Assembly (NCBI GenBank): GCA_934643185.1
Contig: CAKUBN010000029.1
Location: forward strand, 1 to 26,011
Direction: 5' to 3'
Origin: an uncultured Eubacteriales bacterium
Lineage (GTDB): Bacteria > Bacillota > Clostridia > Oscillospirales > Acutalibacteraceae
Length of the DNA: 26,011 nucleotides
Positions 7,723 to 14,300 of the stretch are shown piece after piece (the first letter of the stretch is position 1; each line of letters opens with the position of its first letter). The notes beneath the pieces were generated by a model. The model saw only the letters and a list, made by a program, of their open reading frames with translations. It searched no databases and was not told the origin of the DNA. The translations under genes and the position numbers were made by a program.

Positions 7723-8322
7723 TCATTTGACGTCACCGTTTTTCTGCCGCAGCTTTTTGCGCACACGCGCCATTGCGTTATCGAACGCACGCGCCGAAAT
7801 GCCAAGCTTCTGCTCTGCCTCCTGCCGCTTATAGCCGCCAAGATACAAAGAAAGCACGCGCCGCTCAAAATCGGAAAGCGAAATGTGGATGACAGAAAGC
7901 AGCCGATCCATCTCGTCACGGCTCTCCAAAAGCGTCTGCGGGTCGGAGAGGCGGTCTGCGCCGAGGTCATCCATCTCTTCAATGGGCACGGCGTGGTTCA
8001 AAAAGGAGTTCTTCAGGCTGGAGCTGCGCCGCACAGCGCTGACGATGCGGTTGCTGATGCACCGCCCGGCATACGTTTCAAACGATGCCTTTTCGCTCGG
8101 CTTATAGGAATTCGCCGCGTCCAAAAGCCCCAAAAGTCCCTCCTGATACAGGTCCTCCCGCTCAAGGGAAAAAATCTCGCGGAAGCTGCACGCTTTGATG
8201 CGGATAACCTTCAGGTAGCGCGCCGCAAGCTCCGAAAACGCCGCGTCATCTCCGTTTTGAAAACGAAGCGCCAGCGCTTCATCGCTGAGCGGTATACTAT
8301 TTTTCTGCCCGGTTTCCTGCAT
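7723..8322 (-). CDS. sigH: RNA polymerase sigma factor, SigH-like sigma-70 family
   Basis: A 199-aa sigma-70 family protein. Region 2 is visible as EALALRFQNGDDAAFSEL, then REDLYQEGLLGLLDAANSY (core binding and -10 recognition) and ASFETYAGRCISNRI. Region 4 follows at SLSDFERRVLSLYLGGY with the helix-turn-helix KRQEAEQKLGISARAFDNAM. The overall layout resembles SigH of sporulating Firmicutes, which drives early stationary-phase and sporulation genes; that specific identity is an inference. The start is placed at 8322 because the longer frame (TTG at 8364) begins inside the mapped -35/-10 promoter, whereas 8322 has a GGAG site about 8 nt upstream. Confidence 0.85.
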   Translation of the reverse strand: MQETGQKNSIPLSDEALALRFQNGDDAAFSELAARYLKVIRIKACSFREIFSLEREDLYQEGLLGLLDAANSYKPSEKASFETYAGRCISNRIVSAVRRSSSLKNSFLNHAVPIEEMDDLGADRLSDPQTLLESRDEMDRLLSVIHISLSDFERRVLSLYLGGYKRQEAEQKLGISARAFDNAMARVRKKLRQKNGDVK

Positions 8323-8352
8323 GAGAACGCTCCAAATGACTACTGTTCCTTT

Positions 8353-8381
8353 ATCATACTCCAAACCCTTACAGAAGTCAA
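8353..8381 (-). promoter_or_regulatory. sigma-A promoter of the sigma-factor gene
   Basis: On the minus strand, TTGACT (8376-8381), a 17-bp spacer and TATGAT (8353-8358) predict a transcription start near 8346. This rules out the upstream in-frame TTG as the start codon. Confidence 0.8.
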
Positions 8382-8459
8382 GACAAATCTTCCTATACTG
8401 TACAAAAATGCTCGACCGAATTTTTACATTTATATCTATCCTGCATTCTCAAACTTCTA

Positions 8460-8488
8460 TTGCCAAAATTCGACAAAAAGTATATAAT
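8460..8488 (+). promoter_or_regulatory. sigma-A promoter of the ComM-like gene
   Basis: TTGCCA (8460-8465), a 17-bp spacer and a perfect TATAAT (8483-8488) lie 31 bp before the ATG at 8520. It is divergent from the sigma-factor promoter, with about 80 bp between the two. Confidence 0.85.
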
Positions 8489-8519
8489 GCAGACAAGAAC
8501 TGCGAAAGGCGGTAAAAAT

Positions 8520-10046
8520 ATGGTATCAAAAGCATTCAGCATGGGGCTTTTCGGCATGCACGCGTTCAAAGTGGAGGTGGAATGTGACCTTTCCGCCGGG
8601 CTGCCCGCCTTTGACCTTGTCGGTCTGCCGGACGCCGCCGTAAAGGAATCGCGCAACCGCGTGCGCGCCGCACTGAAAAACTGCGGGTTCGATTTCCCCG
8701 TCAGCCGCATCACGATGAACCTTGCCCCCGCCGATGTGCGCAAAGAGGGGCCCGTTTACGACCTGCCGCTGCTCATCGCACTATTAAAAGCCACGGGTCA
8801 GCTGAACGTCAACACAGACGACTGCATTTTTGCGGGCGAGCTTTCGCTTTCCGGCGTGCTGCACCCCGTGCGCGGCGTGCTCTCCATGGCGATAGAAGCC
8901 GGAAAGCTCGGCTACACGCGCATGTTCGTGCCCGCGGAAAACGCGTATGAAGCCGCCGTTGTGACGGGGCTTTCGGTTTACCCTGTGCCGGACGTGTTCA
9001 CGCTCATCGACCATCTGCGCGGCACAAAGCCCATCCTGCCTGCTGCACCGTACCACAGCGACCCGCAAAATCAACCGCCGCTGCCGGACTTTGCCGACGT
9101 CAAAGGGCAGGCACAGGCAAAGCGCGCGTTGGAAATCGCCGCAAGCGGTGGGCACAACGTGCTGCTCATCGGCTCGCCCGGCTCCGGCAAAAGCATGCTT
9201 GCAAAGCGCCTGCCGTCCATCCTGCCGCAAATGCGCTTTGAAGAAATGATCGAAACGACCGAGATTCACTCCGTCGCGGGTTTACTGCCGAGCCACACCG
9301 CGCTCATTGAAACGCGCCCGTTCCGCTCGCCGCACCATACCATTTCCGGCCCGGGACTTTCAGGCGGCGGGTCTATCCCCCGCCCCGGTGAGATCTCCCT
9401 CGCGCACAACGGCGTGCTGTTTTTGGATGAGCTGCCGGAGTTTTCGCGCAGCTCCATGGAAACGCTGCGCCAGCCGCTTGAGGACGGCGTTGTGACCGTC
9501 TCGCGCGTGAACGGCACGGTCTCGTTCCCGTGCAAATTCATGCTTGTCGCCGCCATGAACCCCTGCCCCTGCGGCTACTACGGTCACCCCACGCGCCCGT
9601 GCACTTGCTCGGAGACCGCTGTGGCGCGATACCTCGGCCGCGTTTCCGGCCCGCTGCTCGACCGTATCGACCTGCACATTGAAGTGCCTCCGGTCGATTT
9701 CCGCGACCTCTCGAATACCGCAAAAGAGGAAAGCTCCGCGTCTATCAAAGCACGTGTAGACGCCGCGCGGGACATTCAAAACGAGCGCTTTGCGAACACC
9801 AGCATCACCTGCAACGCGCAGATCCCACCGGAAATGCTGCATGAGGTCTGCCGCACTGCGCCCGCTGCCGATGCGCTGCTGAAAAACGCGTTTGAAAAAT
9901 TCGGGCTTTCCGCCCGCGCCTACGACCGCGTGCTGAAGGTTTCGCGTACCATCGCCGACCTCGACAACAGCCGCGATATTGAAGCGCGCCACGCCGCCGA
10001 AGCCGTGCGCTACCGCACGCTCGACCGCAAATATTGGACAAGATAA
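8520..10046 (+). CDS. comM: YifB/ComM family Mg-chelatase-like AAA+ ATPase
   Basis: A 508-aa protein of the YifB/ComM family. ComM is a hexameric helicase promoting branch migration during natural transformation in Gram-negative bacteria; in Firmicutes the role is less studied. Order: an N-terminal Lon-protease-like ChlI domain (FDLVGLPDAAVKESRNRV, residues 31-48), an AAA+ core with Walker A GSPGSGKS (218-225) and Walker B GVLFLDELPEF (298-308), a Cys-rich CPCGYYGHPTRPCTC segment (about 347-361), and a C-terminal Mg_chelatase_C region (KFGLSARAYDRVLKVSRTIA). The start at 8520 has GAAAGGCGG upstream and fits the promoter; the in-frame ATG at 8460 lies in the -35 box. The length is full. A VOC-family gene follows 30 bp downstream. 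Confidence 0.93.
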   Translation: MVSKAFSMGLFGMHAFKVEVECDLSAGLPAFDLVGLPDAAVKESRNRVRAALKNCGFDFPVSRITMNLAPADVRKEGPVYDLPLLIALLKATGQLNVNTDDCIFAGELSLSGVLHPVRGVLSMAIEAGKLGYTRMFVPAENAYEAAVVTGLSVYPVPDVFTLIDHLRGTKPILPAAPYHSDPQNQPPLPDFADVKGQAQAKRALEIAASGGHNVLLIGSPGSGKSMLAKRLPSILPQMRFEEMIETTEIHSVAGLLPSHTALIETRPFRSPHHTISGPGLSGGGSIPRPGEISLAHNGVLFLDELPEFSRSSMETLRQPLEDGVVTVSRVNGTVSFPCKFMLVAAMNPCPCGYYGHPTRPCTCSETAVARYLGRVSGPLLDRIDLHIEVPPVDFRDLSNTAKEESSASIKARVDAARDIQNERFANTSITCNAQIPPEMLHEVCRTAPAADALLKNAFEKFGLSARAYDRVLKVSRTIADLDNSRDIEARHAAEAVRYRTLDRKYWTR

Positions 10047-10076
10047 AATTATGTAAACCGAAAGAAGGAATAGACT

Positions 10077-10418
10077 ATGTTGAAAATCGGAGCCATTGTC
10101 TGGGGCGTAAAAAGCGTGCCCCGCGCTGTGGAATTTTGGAGCAAAGCACTCGACTACAAATTAAAACGTCCCGCCGACGACGATTGGGCGATCCTCATCC
10201 CGAAAGACGGCGACGGCATCCAGCTCTCCCTCACGGAGGTCACATCGCCCAAGGCGAAGCGCCACCACATCGACCTGTTCACCGACGACCGCGAAGCCGA
10301 AGTCGCGCGCCTGCTCGCCCTCGGCGCTACAAAAAAGCCGTGGAACTACCCCGAAGGCGCCGACTACACCGTCCTCCAAGACCCCGACGGCAACCCGTTT
10401 TGCGTGGTGCAGAGGTAA
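10077..10418 (+). CDS. VOC family (glyoxalase/bleomycin resistance/dioxygenase fold) protein
   Basis: A 113-aa single vicinal-oxygen-chelate domain made of two beta-alpha-beta-beta-beta units. The first is IVWGVKSVPRAVEFWSKAL (7-25), and the second starts at HHIDLFTDD and ends with the typical LQDPDGNPFCVVQ. The family includes glyoxalases, dioxygenases and drug-binding proteins; the substrate cannot be told from sequence. The ribosome site GAAGGAA precedes the ATG. It lies 30 bp behind comM and probably shares its transcript, ending at the hairpin at 10424-10462. Confidence 0.85.
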   Translation: MLKIGAIVWGVKSVPRAVEFWSKALDYKLKRPADDDWAILIPKDGDGIQLSLTEVTSPKAKRHHIDLFTDDREAEVARLLALGATKKPWNYPEGADYTVLQDPDGNPFCVVQR

Positions 10419-10423
10419 AAGCA

Positions 10424-10462
10424 TACGCCCCGATACGCTTCAAAATTCGTATCGGGGGCGTA
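10424..10462. terminator. bidirectional terminator between convergent genes
   Basis: TACGCCCCGATACG pairs with CGTATCGGGGGCGTA (one bulged G) around a 10-nt loop, between the stops of the plus-strand VOC gene and the minus-strand cyclophilin-like gene. The flanking T runs are short in both directions, but stem strength and position fit termination. Confidence 0.7.
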
Positions 10463-10464
10463 GC

Positions 10465-10806
10465 TTATTCTGCCGGTGTCAGCACAACGGTCACGTTGCC
10501 GCTGCCGAGAGCCTCTTTCCAGCCGGTGAGATCTTCCACATGGCCAAGGCGCGTGTATTCCCACGTGTTTTTACCGTAGAACATCACGATCTGGTCACGA
10601 CTGTAAAGCACGATGTCGCCGGGCTCCGTGGTCGTTCGGCGGTCGTTTGCAGGCAGCCGCTTCCCGATTGCGCCGACCTTCTCAAAGCCTGCGTAATCGC
10701 TCAGTTTCACCGTCAGCGGCATTAAATTTGTCAGCGCTGCTGCGGCTTCGTTTTCTTCTGCAACGGCTGTAAATTTATTGCCGTTTACTTCAATAGTCCA
10801 TTTCAT
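10465..10806 (-). CDS. cyclophilin-like fold protein
   Basis: A 113-aa protein resembling the cyclophilin-like (Cyclophil_like) family: TIEVNGNKFTAVAEEN, then ALTNLMPLTVKLSDYAGFEKVGAIGKRLP, GDIVLYSRDQIVMFYGKNTWEYTRLGHVED and a final beta-strand NVTVVLTPAE. It is probably a small cytoplasmic beta-barrel; whether it has peptidyl-prolyl isomerase activity is unknown. The start at 10806 is preferred because GGCGGAAG lies just upstream. An alternative ATG at 10824 would give six more residues and overlap the phosphatase stop by four bases. It is the second gene of a two-gene operon with the phosphatase. Confidence 0.8.
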   Translation of the reverse strand: MKWTIEVNGNKFTAVAEENEAAAALTNLMPLTVKLSDYAGFEKVGAIGKRLPANDRRTTTEPGDIVLYSRDQIVMFYGKNTWEYTRLGHVEDLTGWKEALGSGNVTVVLTPAE

Positions 10807-10820
10807 GGTGCTTCCGCCGT

Positions 10821-11273
10821 TCATCCTAAAATTTCTTTTAAAAGCGCGGTGCAGCCTTCACAGACGTCGCGCCATGTGGCTTCAAAATCGCCGGTATACC
10901 ACGGGTCGGCTACGTCGCCGGGGCGCGCGGTGTGGTCCATCAGCAGAGAGAATTTCCGCTCCGGGTCGCCGCCGCAAATGCGCTGCATGCCGCGCAGGTT
11001 GGAATGATCCATGCCGATAATATAATCGAACTCGTCGTAATCCGCACGCGTCATCTGGCGCGCCGCGTGACCGTCGCAGCGGATGCCGTGCTCTAACAGC
11101 TTACGCTTTGCGGGCGGATACACCGGGTTGCCGAGCTCCTCGCGGCTCACCGCCGCCGAATCGATCTCAAACGCACCGCTTTTCCCCGCTTTTGCAATAA
11201 GGTCTTTCATCACAAACTCCGCCATCGGGCTGCGGCAGATATTGCCAAGGCAAATGAATAGGATTTTTGTCAT
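10821..11273 (-). CDS. low-molecular-weight protein tyrosine phosphatase
   Basis: A 150-aa cytoplasmic phosphatase of the LMW-PTP/arsenate-reductase fold. The P-loop FICLGNICRSPMAE carries the CX5R signature with nucleophile Cys8 and Arg14. The general acid loop is DPWYTGDF (near residue 122), giving the expected Asp. It hydrolyses phosphotyrosine; in Firmicutes such enzymes often oppose tyrosine kinases of capsule or stress pathways, but no kinase is present here. AGAGGT precedes the ATG. Its leader begins at an extended -10 promoter about 80 bp upstream. Confidence 0.93.
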   Translation of the reverse strand: MTKILFICLGNICRSPMAEFVMKDLIAKAGKSGAFEIDSAAVSREELGNPVYPPAKRKLLEHGIRCDGHAARQMTRADYDEFDYIIGMDHSNLRGMQRICGGDPERKFSLLMDHTARPGDVADPWYTGDFEATWRDVCEGCTALLKEILG

Positions 11274-11352
11274 TTTTATAACCTCTTAAAATACTGAATT
11301 TTGACGTTCACAGCAAATGCTCCGCTATTATGCGGCATGCTCTTTGCTCAAA

Positions 11353-11361
11353 ATTATAGCA
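11353..11361 (-). promoter_or_regulatory. extended -10 promoter for the phosphatase operon
   Basis: On the minus strand the sequence reads TGCTATAAT, a perfect extended -10 element (TGnTATAAT). The -35 region 17 bp upstream (TGTACC) is poor, which is usual for this promoter class. Confidence 0.65.
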
Positions 11362-11431
11362 CAAGAGCCACCATTGGTACAGTAATCGCGATTGATATTC
11401 TACCAAATTTTCGATTGCTGCGCTCATGCAC

Positions 11432-11460
11432 TTGAATTTCATAAATAATTCTGGTAGAAT
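11432..11460 (+). promoter_or_regulatory. sigma-A promoter of the toxin-antitoxin pair
   Basis: TTGAAT (11432-11437), a 17-bp spacer and TAGAAT (11455-11460) lie 31 bp before the antitoxin ATG. The -10 box is buried in the repeated operator element at 11445-11476. Confidence 0.75.
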
Positions 11461-11476
11461 TATCGTAGAATAATTC
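11445..11476. promoter_or_regulatory. candidate autoregulatory operator of the toxin-antitoxin pair
   Basis: Three 7-bp units occur: ATAATTC (11445-11451), its reverse complement GAATTAT (11457-11463), and ATAATTC again (11470-11476). Units 1-2 and 2-3 form two inverted repeats covering the -10 box and start site. Phd/YefM-type antitoxins are known to repress their own promoter through such palindromes; binding here is inferred. Confidence 0.6.
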
Positions 11477-11491
11477 GGGAGGTACTCACTT

Positions 11492-11758
11492 ATGATTATT
11501 AAATCCTCGACCGCGCTTCGGAACGACTACGGCATGATCTCTGATCTTGCACATGAAGAAGCTGAACCCATTTATATCACCAAAAACGGCGAGGGCGACC
11601 TTGTCGTGATGAGCATTGAAGCCTTTGAACAGCGCGAAGAAGCCTTGAAGCTGCGCGCAAAGCTGGAAGCCGCAGAAGCAGCCCGACTTTCCGGCGCACC
11701 GACTTATGCGCTGGAGGAATCCAGAAAACGGCTGGAGGCGATCTATCAGCGTGGCTAA
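11492..11758 (+). CDS. type II antitoxin, Phd/YefM family
   Basis: An 88-aa antitoxin. The N-terminal DNA-binding half follows the Phd/YefM pattern: IIKSSTALRNDYGMISDLAHEEAEPIYITKNGEGDLVVMS, with the conserved hydrophobic strand LVVMSIEAFEQ ending it. The charged C-terminal helix (EEALKLRAKLEAAEAARL and onward) would wrap and neutralise the toxin. GGGAGGT lies before the ATG. The gene overlaps the toxin start by eight bases, giving coupled translation. The repeated ATAATTC elements over its promoter suggest self-repression. Confidence 0.88.
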   Translation: MIIKSSTALRNDYGMISDLAHEEAEPIYITKNGEGDLVVMSIEAFEQREEALKLRAKLEAAEAARLSGAPTYALEESRKRLEAIYQRG

Positions 11759-12077
11759 CCTTGTGATTTTGGAACCCGCCCAGCGGGAGCTCGAAGAAAT
11801 CGCGCAGCTTCACATGAACCTTGTGGGGCCAAGCTCGGCGAGGAATATCACCAACCTGATTTTAGACACACTTTCCCGTCTGGAGATGTTCCCGCTGTCC
11901 GGCCATATTCCACAGGATAAAGAACTGCGAAACGGAGGATATCGTTATGTGATTGCAGGAAAGTATATTTGCGTGTACCGACTGATTGCTGAGACTGTCT
12001 ATGTTTACCATATCGCCCACGGCGCAAGCAACTACCCCATTCTGTTCAAACGGCTACTCAAAGAGAAAAATTCATAA
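11751..12077 (+). CDS. type II toxin, RelE/ParE superfamily
   Basis: A 108-aa toxin starting at GTG 11751, eight bases before the antitoxin stop. Features of the ParE/RelE fold are an N-terminal VILEPAQRELEEIAQLHMNLVG, a helical NITNLILDTLSRLEMFPLSGHIP, and beta-strands GGYRYVIAGKYICVYRLIAETVYVYHIAHG. ParE members poison gyrase and RelE members cut mRNA on ribosomes; which applies here cannot be decided from sequence. The strand-loop GHIPQDKELRNGGYRYV resembles the ParE side. A frame open further upstream exists, but its start would lie inside the antitoxin with no ribosome site. Confidence 0.87.
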   Translation: MANLVILEPAQRELEEIAQLHMNLVGPSSARNITNLILDTLSRLEMFPLSGHIPQDKELRNGGYRYVIAGKYICVYRLIAETVYVYHIAHGASNYPILFKRLLKEKNS

Positions 12078-12099
12078 GCATTTTGAAAACTGTCGTCTC

Positions 12100-12128
12100 T
12101 TGACACGCCACCATTCCTGTGCTACATT
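12100..12128 (+). promoter_or_regulatory. sigma-A promoter of the AraC-family gene
   Basis: A perfect TTGACA (12100-12105), a 17-bp spacer and TACATT (12123-12128) lie 33 bp before the ATG. Confidence 0.8.
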
Positions 12129-12161
12129 TTGGATAGATTCTCTTTTGGCAGGTGATTTAGA

Positions 12162-13181
12162 ATGGAAAATCCATATAAGCTCGCGGAAAGTATTTTACTT
12201 TCGGATGCAAAATTCCTTCCGAAAACTGCTTCCGGCAAATTTTCCAGCATTGAGTTATACGGTACATCTGCGCGCGAAAAAGAAGCGAAGGATGCCGATA
12301 ACCGCTTTCACCTTGAAAACGAAAGCGGCACGGGCTCCATCACTTTATACCGGGTATTTCCGGGCATAGAGCTCGTGTATAATGACATGCACATGGCGTA
12401 CTGCAACAAAGAGCAAAAGCCCGCACCGCACGTTATGGAGATCAACTACTGCAAAGAGGGCCGCAGCGAGTGCCTGTTCGGCGCGCACCAATACTGCTAC
12501 ATGTCCGCCGGTGACCTCTCGTTTTGCTCGCTGCACGAAACGGCGCACCAATCCTCTTTCCCGACCGCGCACTACCACGGCATTACGGTGACGATCGATT
12601 TTTCCGCCGTCACGGAAGAGATGAAAAACGTGCTGAAGCTGCTCGATGTTGACCTTACGCGGGTAAAAGCGCTCGCCGAGGTGCAGGATTTCACGATCAT
12701 CCGCGCAGACCCGACCATTGCGCACATTTTTTCGGAGCTGTACACCGTGCCCGAAGCGATCCGTCACGGATACATTCGCGTCAAAACCTTAGAGCTTTTA
12801 TTGGTGCTGACTGAGCTTGACCCCGCCGAAAACCGAGCTGACCACCCTTATTTTCCGGCTGCACAGATCGAAACCATCAAGCGCATCCACGCTTTTCTTT
12901 TGGAGCATTTCAGCGAGCACCACACGATCGAATCGCTTTCCGTGCGATTCGGCATCTCGCCCACCGTGATGAAAAAGTGCTTTAAAGGCGTTTACGGTGA
13001 TTCCATTTACGCGTACATGAAGCAATACCGCCTGCAAGTGGCACAGCGGCTGCTGCAGGAAAGCGACCTGACCATCGGCGAGATCGCCGCGCAGATCGGA
13101 TATTTGAACCCGAACAAGTTTACCTCCGCGTTTTGCGATGCCTATGGCGTGCCGCCGACGGCATACCGAAAAAATGTCTGA
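12162..13181 (+). CDS. AraC family transcriptional regulator
   Basis: A 339-aa regulator. The N-terminal ~220 residues include a cupin-like sensing part (MEINYCKEGRSECLFGAHQYCYMSAGDL and onward). The C-terminal ~100 residues are the double helix-turn-helix of the AraC/XylS family: HTIESLSVRFGISPTVMKKCFKGVYG, then YMKQYRLQVAQRLLQES, and IGEIAAQIGYLNPNKFTSAFCDAYGVPPTAYRK. Such proteins usually activate or repress by binding paired half-sites upstream of -35. Its position just before the lipoprotein/ABC-importer cluster makes that cluster the likely target (inference), and paired TGCAAA repeats in the cluster could be its sites. AGGTGA precedes the ATG. The effector is unknown. Confidence 0.9.
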   Translation: MENPYKLAESILLSDAKFLPKTASGKFSSIELYGTSAREKEAKDADNRFHLENESGTGSITLYRVFPGIELVYNDMHMAYCNKEQKPAPHVMEINYCKEGRSECLFGAHQYCYMSAGDLSFCSLHETAHQSSFPTAHYHGITVTIDFSAVTEEMKNVLKLLDVDLTRVKALAEVQDFTIIRADPTIAHIFSELYTVPEAIRHGYIRVKTLELLLVLTELDPAENRADHPYFPAAQIETIKRIHAFLLEHFSEHHTIESLSVRFGISPTVMKKCFKGVYGDSIYAYMKQYRLQVAQRLLQESDLTIGEIAAQIGYLNPNKFTSAFCDAYGVPPTAYRKNV

Positions 13182-13208
13182 ACGGATAGAAAGCCGTCCG
13201 CTCGGTCA

Positions 13209-13237
13209 TTGTAAATCGTCTCCGCCTCCGTTACAAT
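13209..13237 (+). promoter_or_regulatory. sigma-A promoter of the 265-aa lipoprotein gene
   Basis: TTGTAA (13209-13214), a 17-bp spacer and TACAAT (13232-13237) lie 57 bp before the ATG at 13295. Confidence 0.75.
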
Positions 13238-13245
13238 GAATACCG

Positions 13246-13265
13246 TAGTTAGAATTAACTAACTA
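13246..13265. promoter_or_regulatory. perfect inverted repeat at the transcription start
   Basis: TAGTTAG-AATTAA-CTAACTA is a 7+6+7 perfect inverted repeat starting 8 bp after the -10 box, where a repressor would block initiation or early elongation. It could alternatively form a 5' hairpin in the mRNA. Confidence 0.55.
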
Positions 13266-13294
13266 TTGCATTTCATTTAGGAGGACATCTCATC

Positions 13295-14092
13295 ATGAAA
13301 CAGAAAAAGATCATCAGCCTTGCGCTTGCGCTCGTTTTGGCGCTCTCCATGCTTGCAGGCTGCGGAAACAACAATGCAGCTTCCGATGCCTCGTCTGCAT
13401 CATCCGCCGTTTCAGAATCTTCCGTTTCTTCCGAAGTCTCTGAAGCTTCCGACAGCAGTACCGCAAGCGAAGATGCCGCGGACGAAAATGAAACCGCTGC
13501 AAAGCAGCTCCTCGTTGACCTGACCGGCAGCTATCAGGAGCTTTGGCCTGTCATTCTCGACAGCCAGTACGAAGACATTTGGCTTGAAAACTGCAAGAAG
13601 CTCGTCGGCGAAGACAACGCGCAGGCGGCGTTTGACAAGCTCTCCTCTATGGTCACGGGCACGGTGTACGGTGAGGAAGCCGTAAAGGCTTACGCAGATG
13701 GCGGCGGTGCTTACGACTGCTCTTTCACCGAGGGCCTCAGCACGGTCGAATTTGACGGTGCAACATCTACCATTAAGGGCTACGACGCTGAGGGCAGCGA
13801 GCTCTTCTCGCACACCTACCATTATGTCGGCATGGAAGAAGTGCGCGGCCTGTACGAATACGAAAGCGACGACGCGGATTCCGGCGAATTTACATACTTC
13901 TGTATGGCGCCGGACACTAACACGACGACCTACCATATCGAATTCCGCTATGGCAGCGATTTGGAAGCGCTGGGCAAATACGACGCAGGCAACTATGCTT
14001 ACTGGCTCGCTTCCGGCATTTCCACTGAGTACGATCAGGCGATGGTCGAAAACTGCATCAAGCTTTTCTGCACGGAGAACCTCTCCGAGTAA
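13295..14092 (+). CDS. lipoprotein of unknown function (possible ZinT-like metal-binding domain)
   Basis: A 265-aa exported lipoprotein. The signal peptide KIISLALALVLALSML ends in the lipobox LAGC (lipidated Cys23), followed by a Ser/Ala/Glu-rich linker (about 28-65) as spacer from the membrane. The folded part (about 70-265) is acidic and ends with HIEFRYGSDLEALGKYDAGNYAYWLASGI and a short helix. This tail vaguely recalls ZinT/YodA-like metal-binding domains, but I cannot confirm it; if wrong, it is simply a hypothetical lipoprotein. An ideal AGGAGG site precedes the ATG. It has its own promoter, an inverted repeat near the start site, and a strong terminator, so it is a single-gene unit between the AraC gene and SBP1. 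Confidence 0.8.
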   Translation: MKQKKIISLALALVLALSMLAGCGNNNAASDASSASSAVSESSVSSEVSEASDSSTASEDAADENETAAKQLLVDLTGSYQELWPVILDSQYEDIWLENCKKLVGEDNAQAAFDKLSSMVTGTVYGEEAVKAYADGGGAYDCSFTEGLSTVEFDGATSTIKGYDAEGSELFSHTYHYVGMEEVRGLYEYESDDADSGEFTYFCMAPDTNTTTYHIEFRYGSDLEALGKYDAGNYAYWLASGISTEYDQAMVENCIKLFCTENLSE

Positions 14093-14136
14093 TTTCGTTT
14101 AGGCGTACCGAGCATATCTTACTTCCCATATAAAAG

Positions 14137-14185
14137 AAAAAGTGCCAAACCCATGAGCCTTTGCTCTGTGGTTTGGTGCTTTTTT
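14137..14185 (+). terminator. rho-independent terminator of the 265-aa lipoprotein gene
   Basis: GTGCCAAACC pairs with GGTTTGGTGC, with a smaller inner stem (ATGAGC/GCTCTG), followed by TTTTTT. It lies about 45 bp after the stop. Confidence 0.88.
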
Positions 14186-14217
14186 GTTGCCTGTTTGCCT
14201 GTTTTAAACAAAAACTA

Positions 14218-14246
14218 TTTACAAACATTTTAAAATATAGTATTCT
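14218..14246 (+). promoter_or_regulatory. promoter of SBP1 (family promoter copy 1)
   Basis: TTTACA (14218-14223), a 17-bp spacer and TATTCT (14241-14246). It aligns with the promoters at 16782 and 18211 and shares the 12-base string ACTATTTACAAA with the one at 16782. Confidence 0.65.
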
Positions 14247-14300
14247 CAAAGTATAAGAAGCACATTTTTGCTTGAATTTTGCCTTGAAAGGATGATCCGC

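Noticed and set aside
11283..11491. A possible riboswitch or small RNA in the gap before the toxin-antitoxin pair
   Set aside because: The region is fully explained by two divergent promoters and an operator; no conserved riboswitch core was seen.
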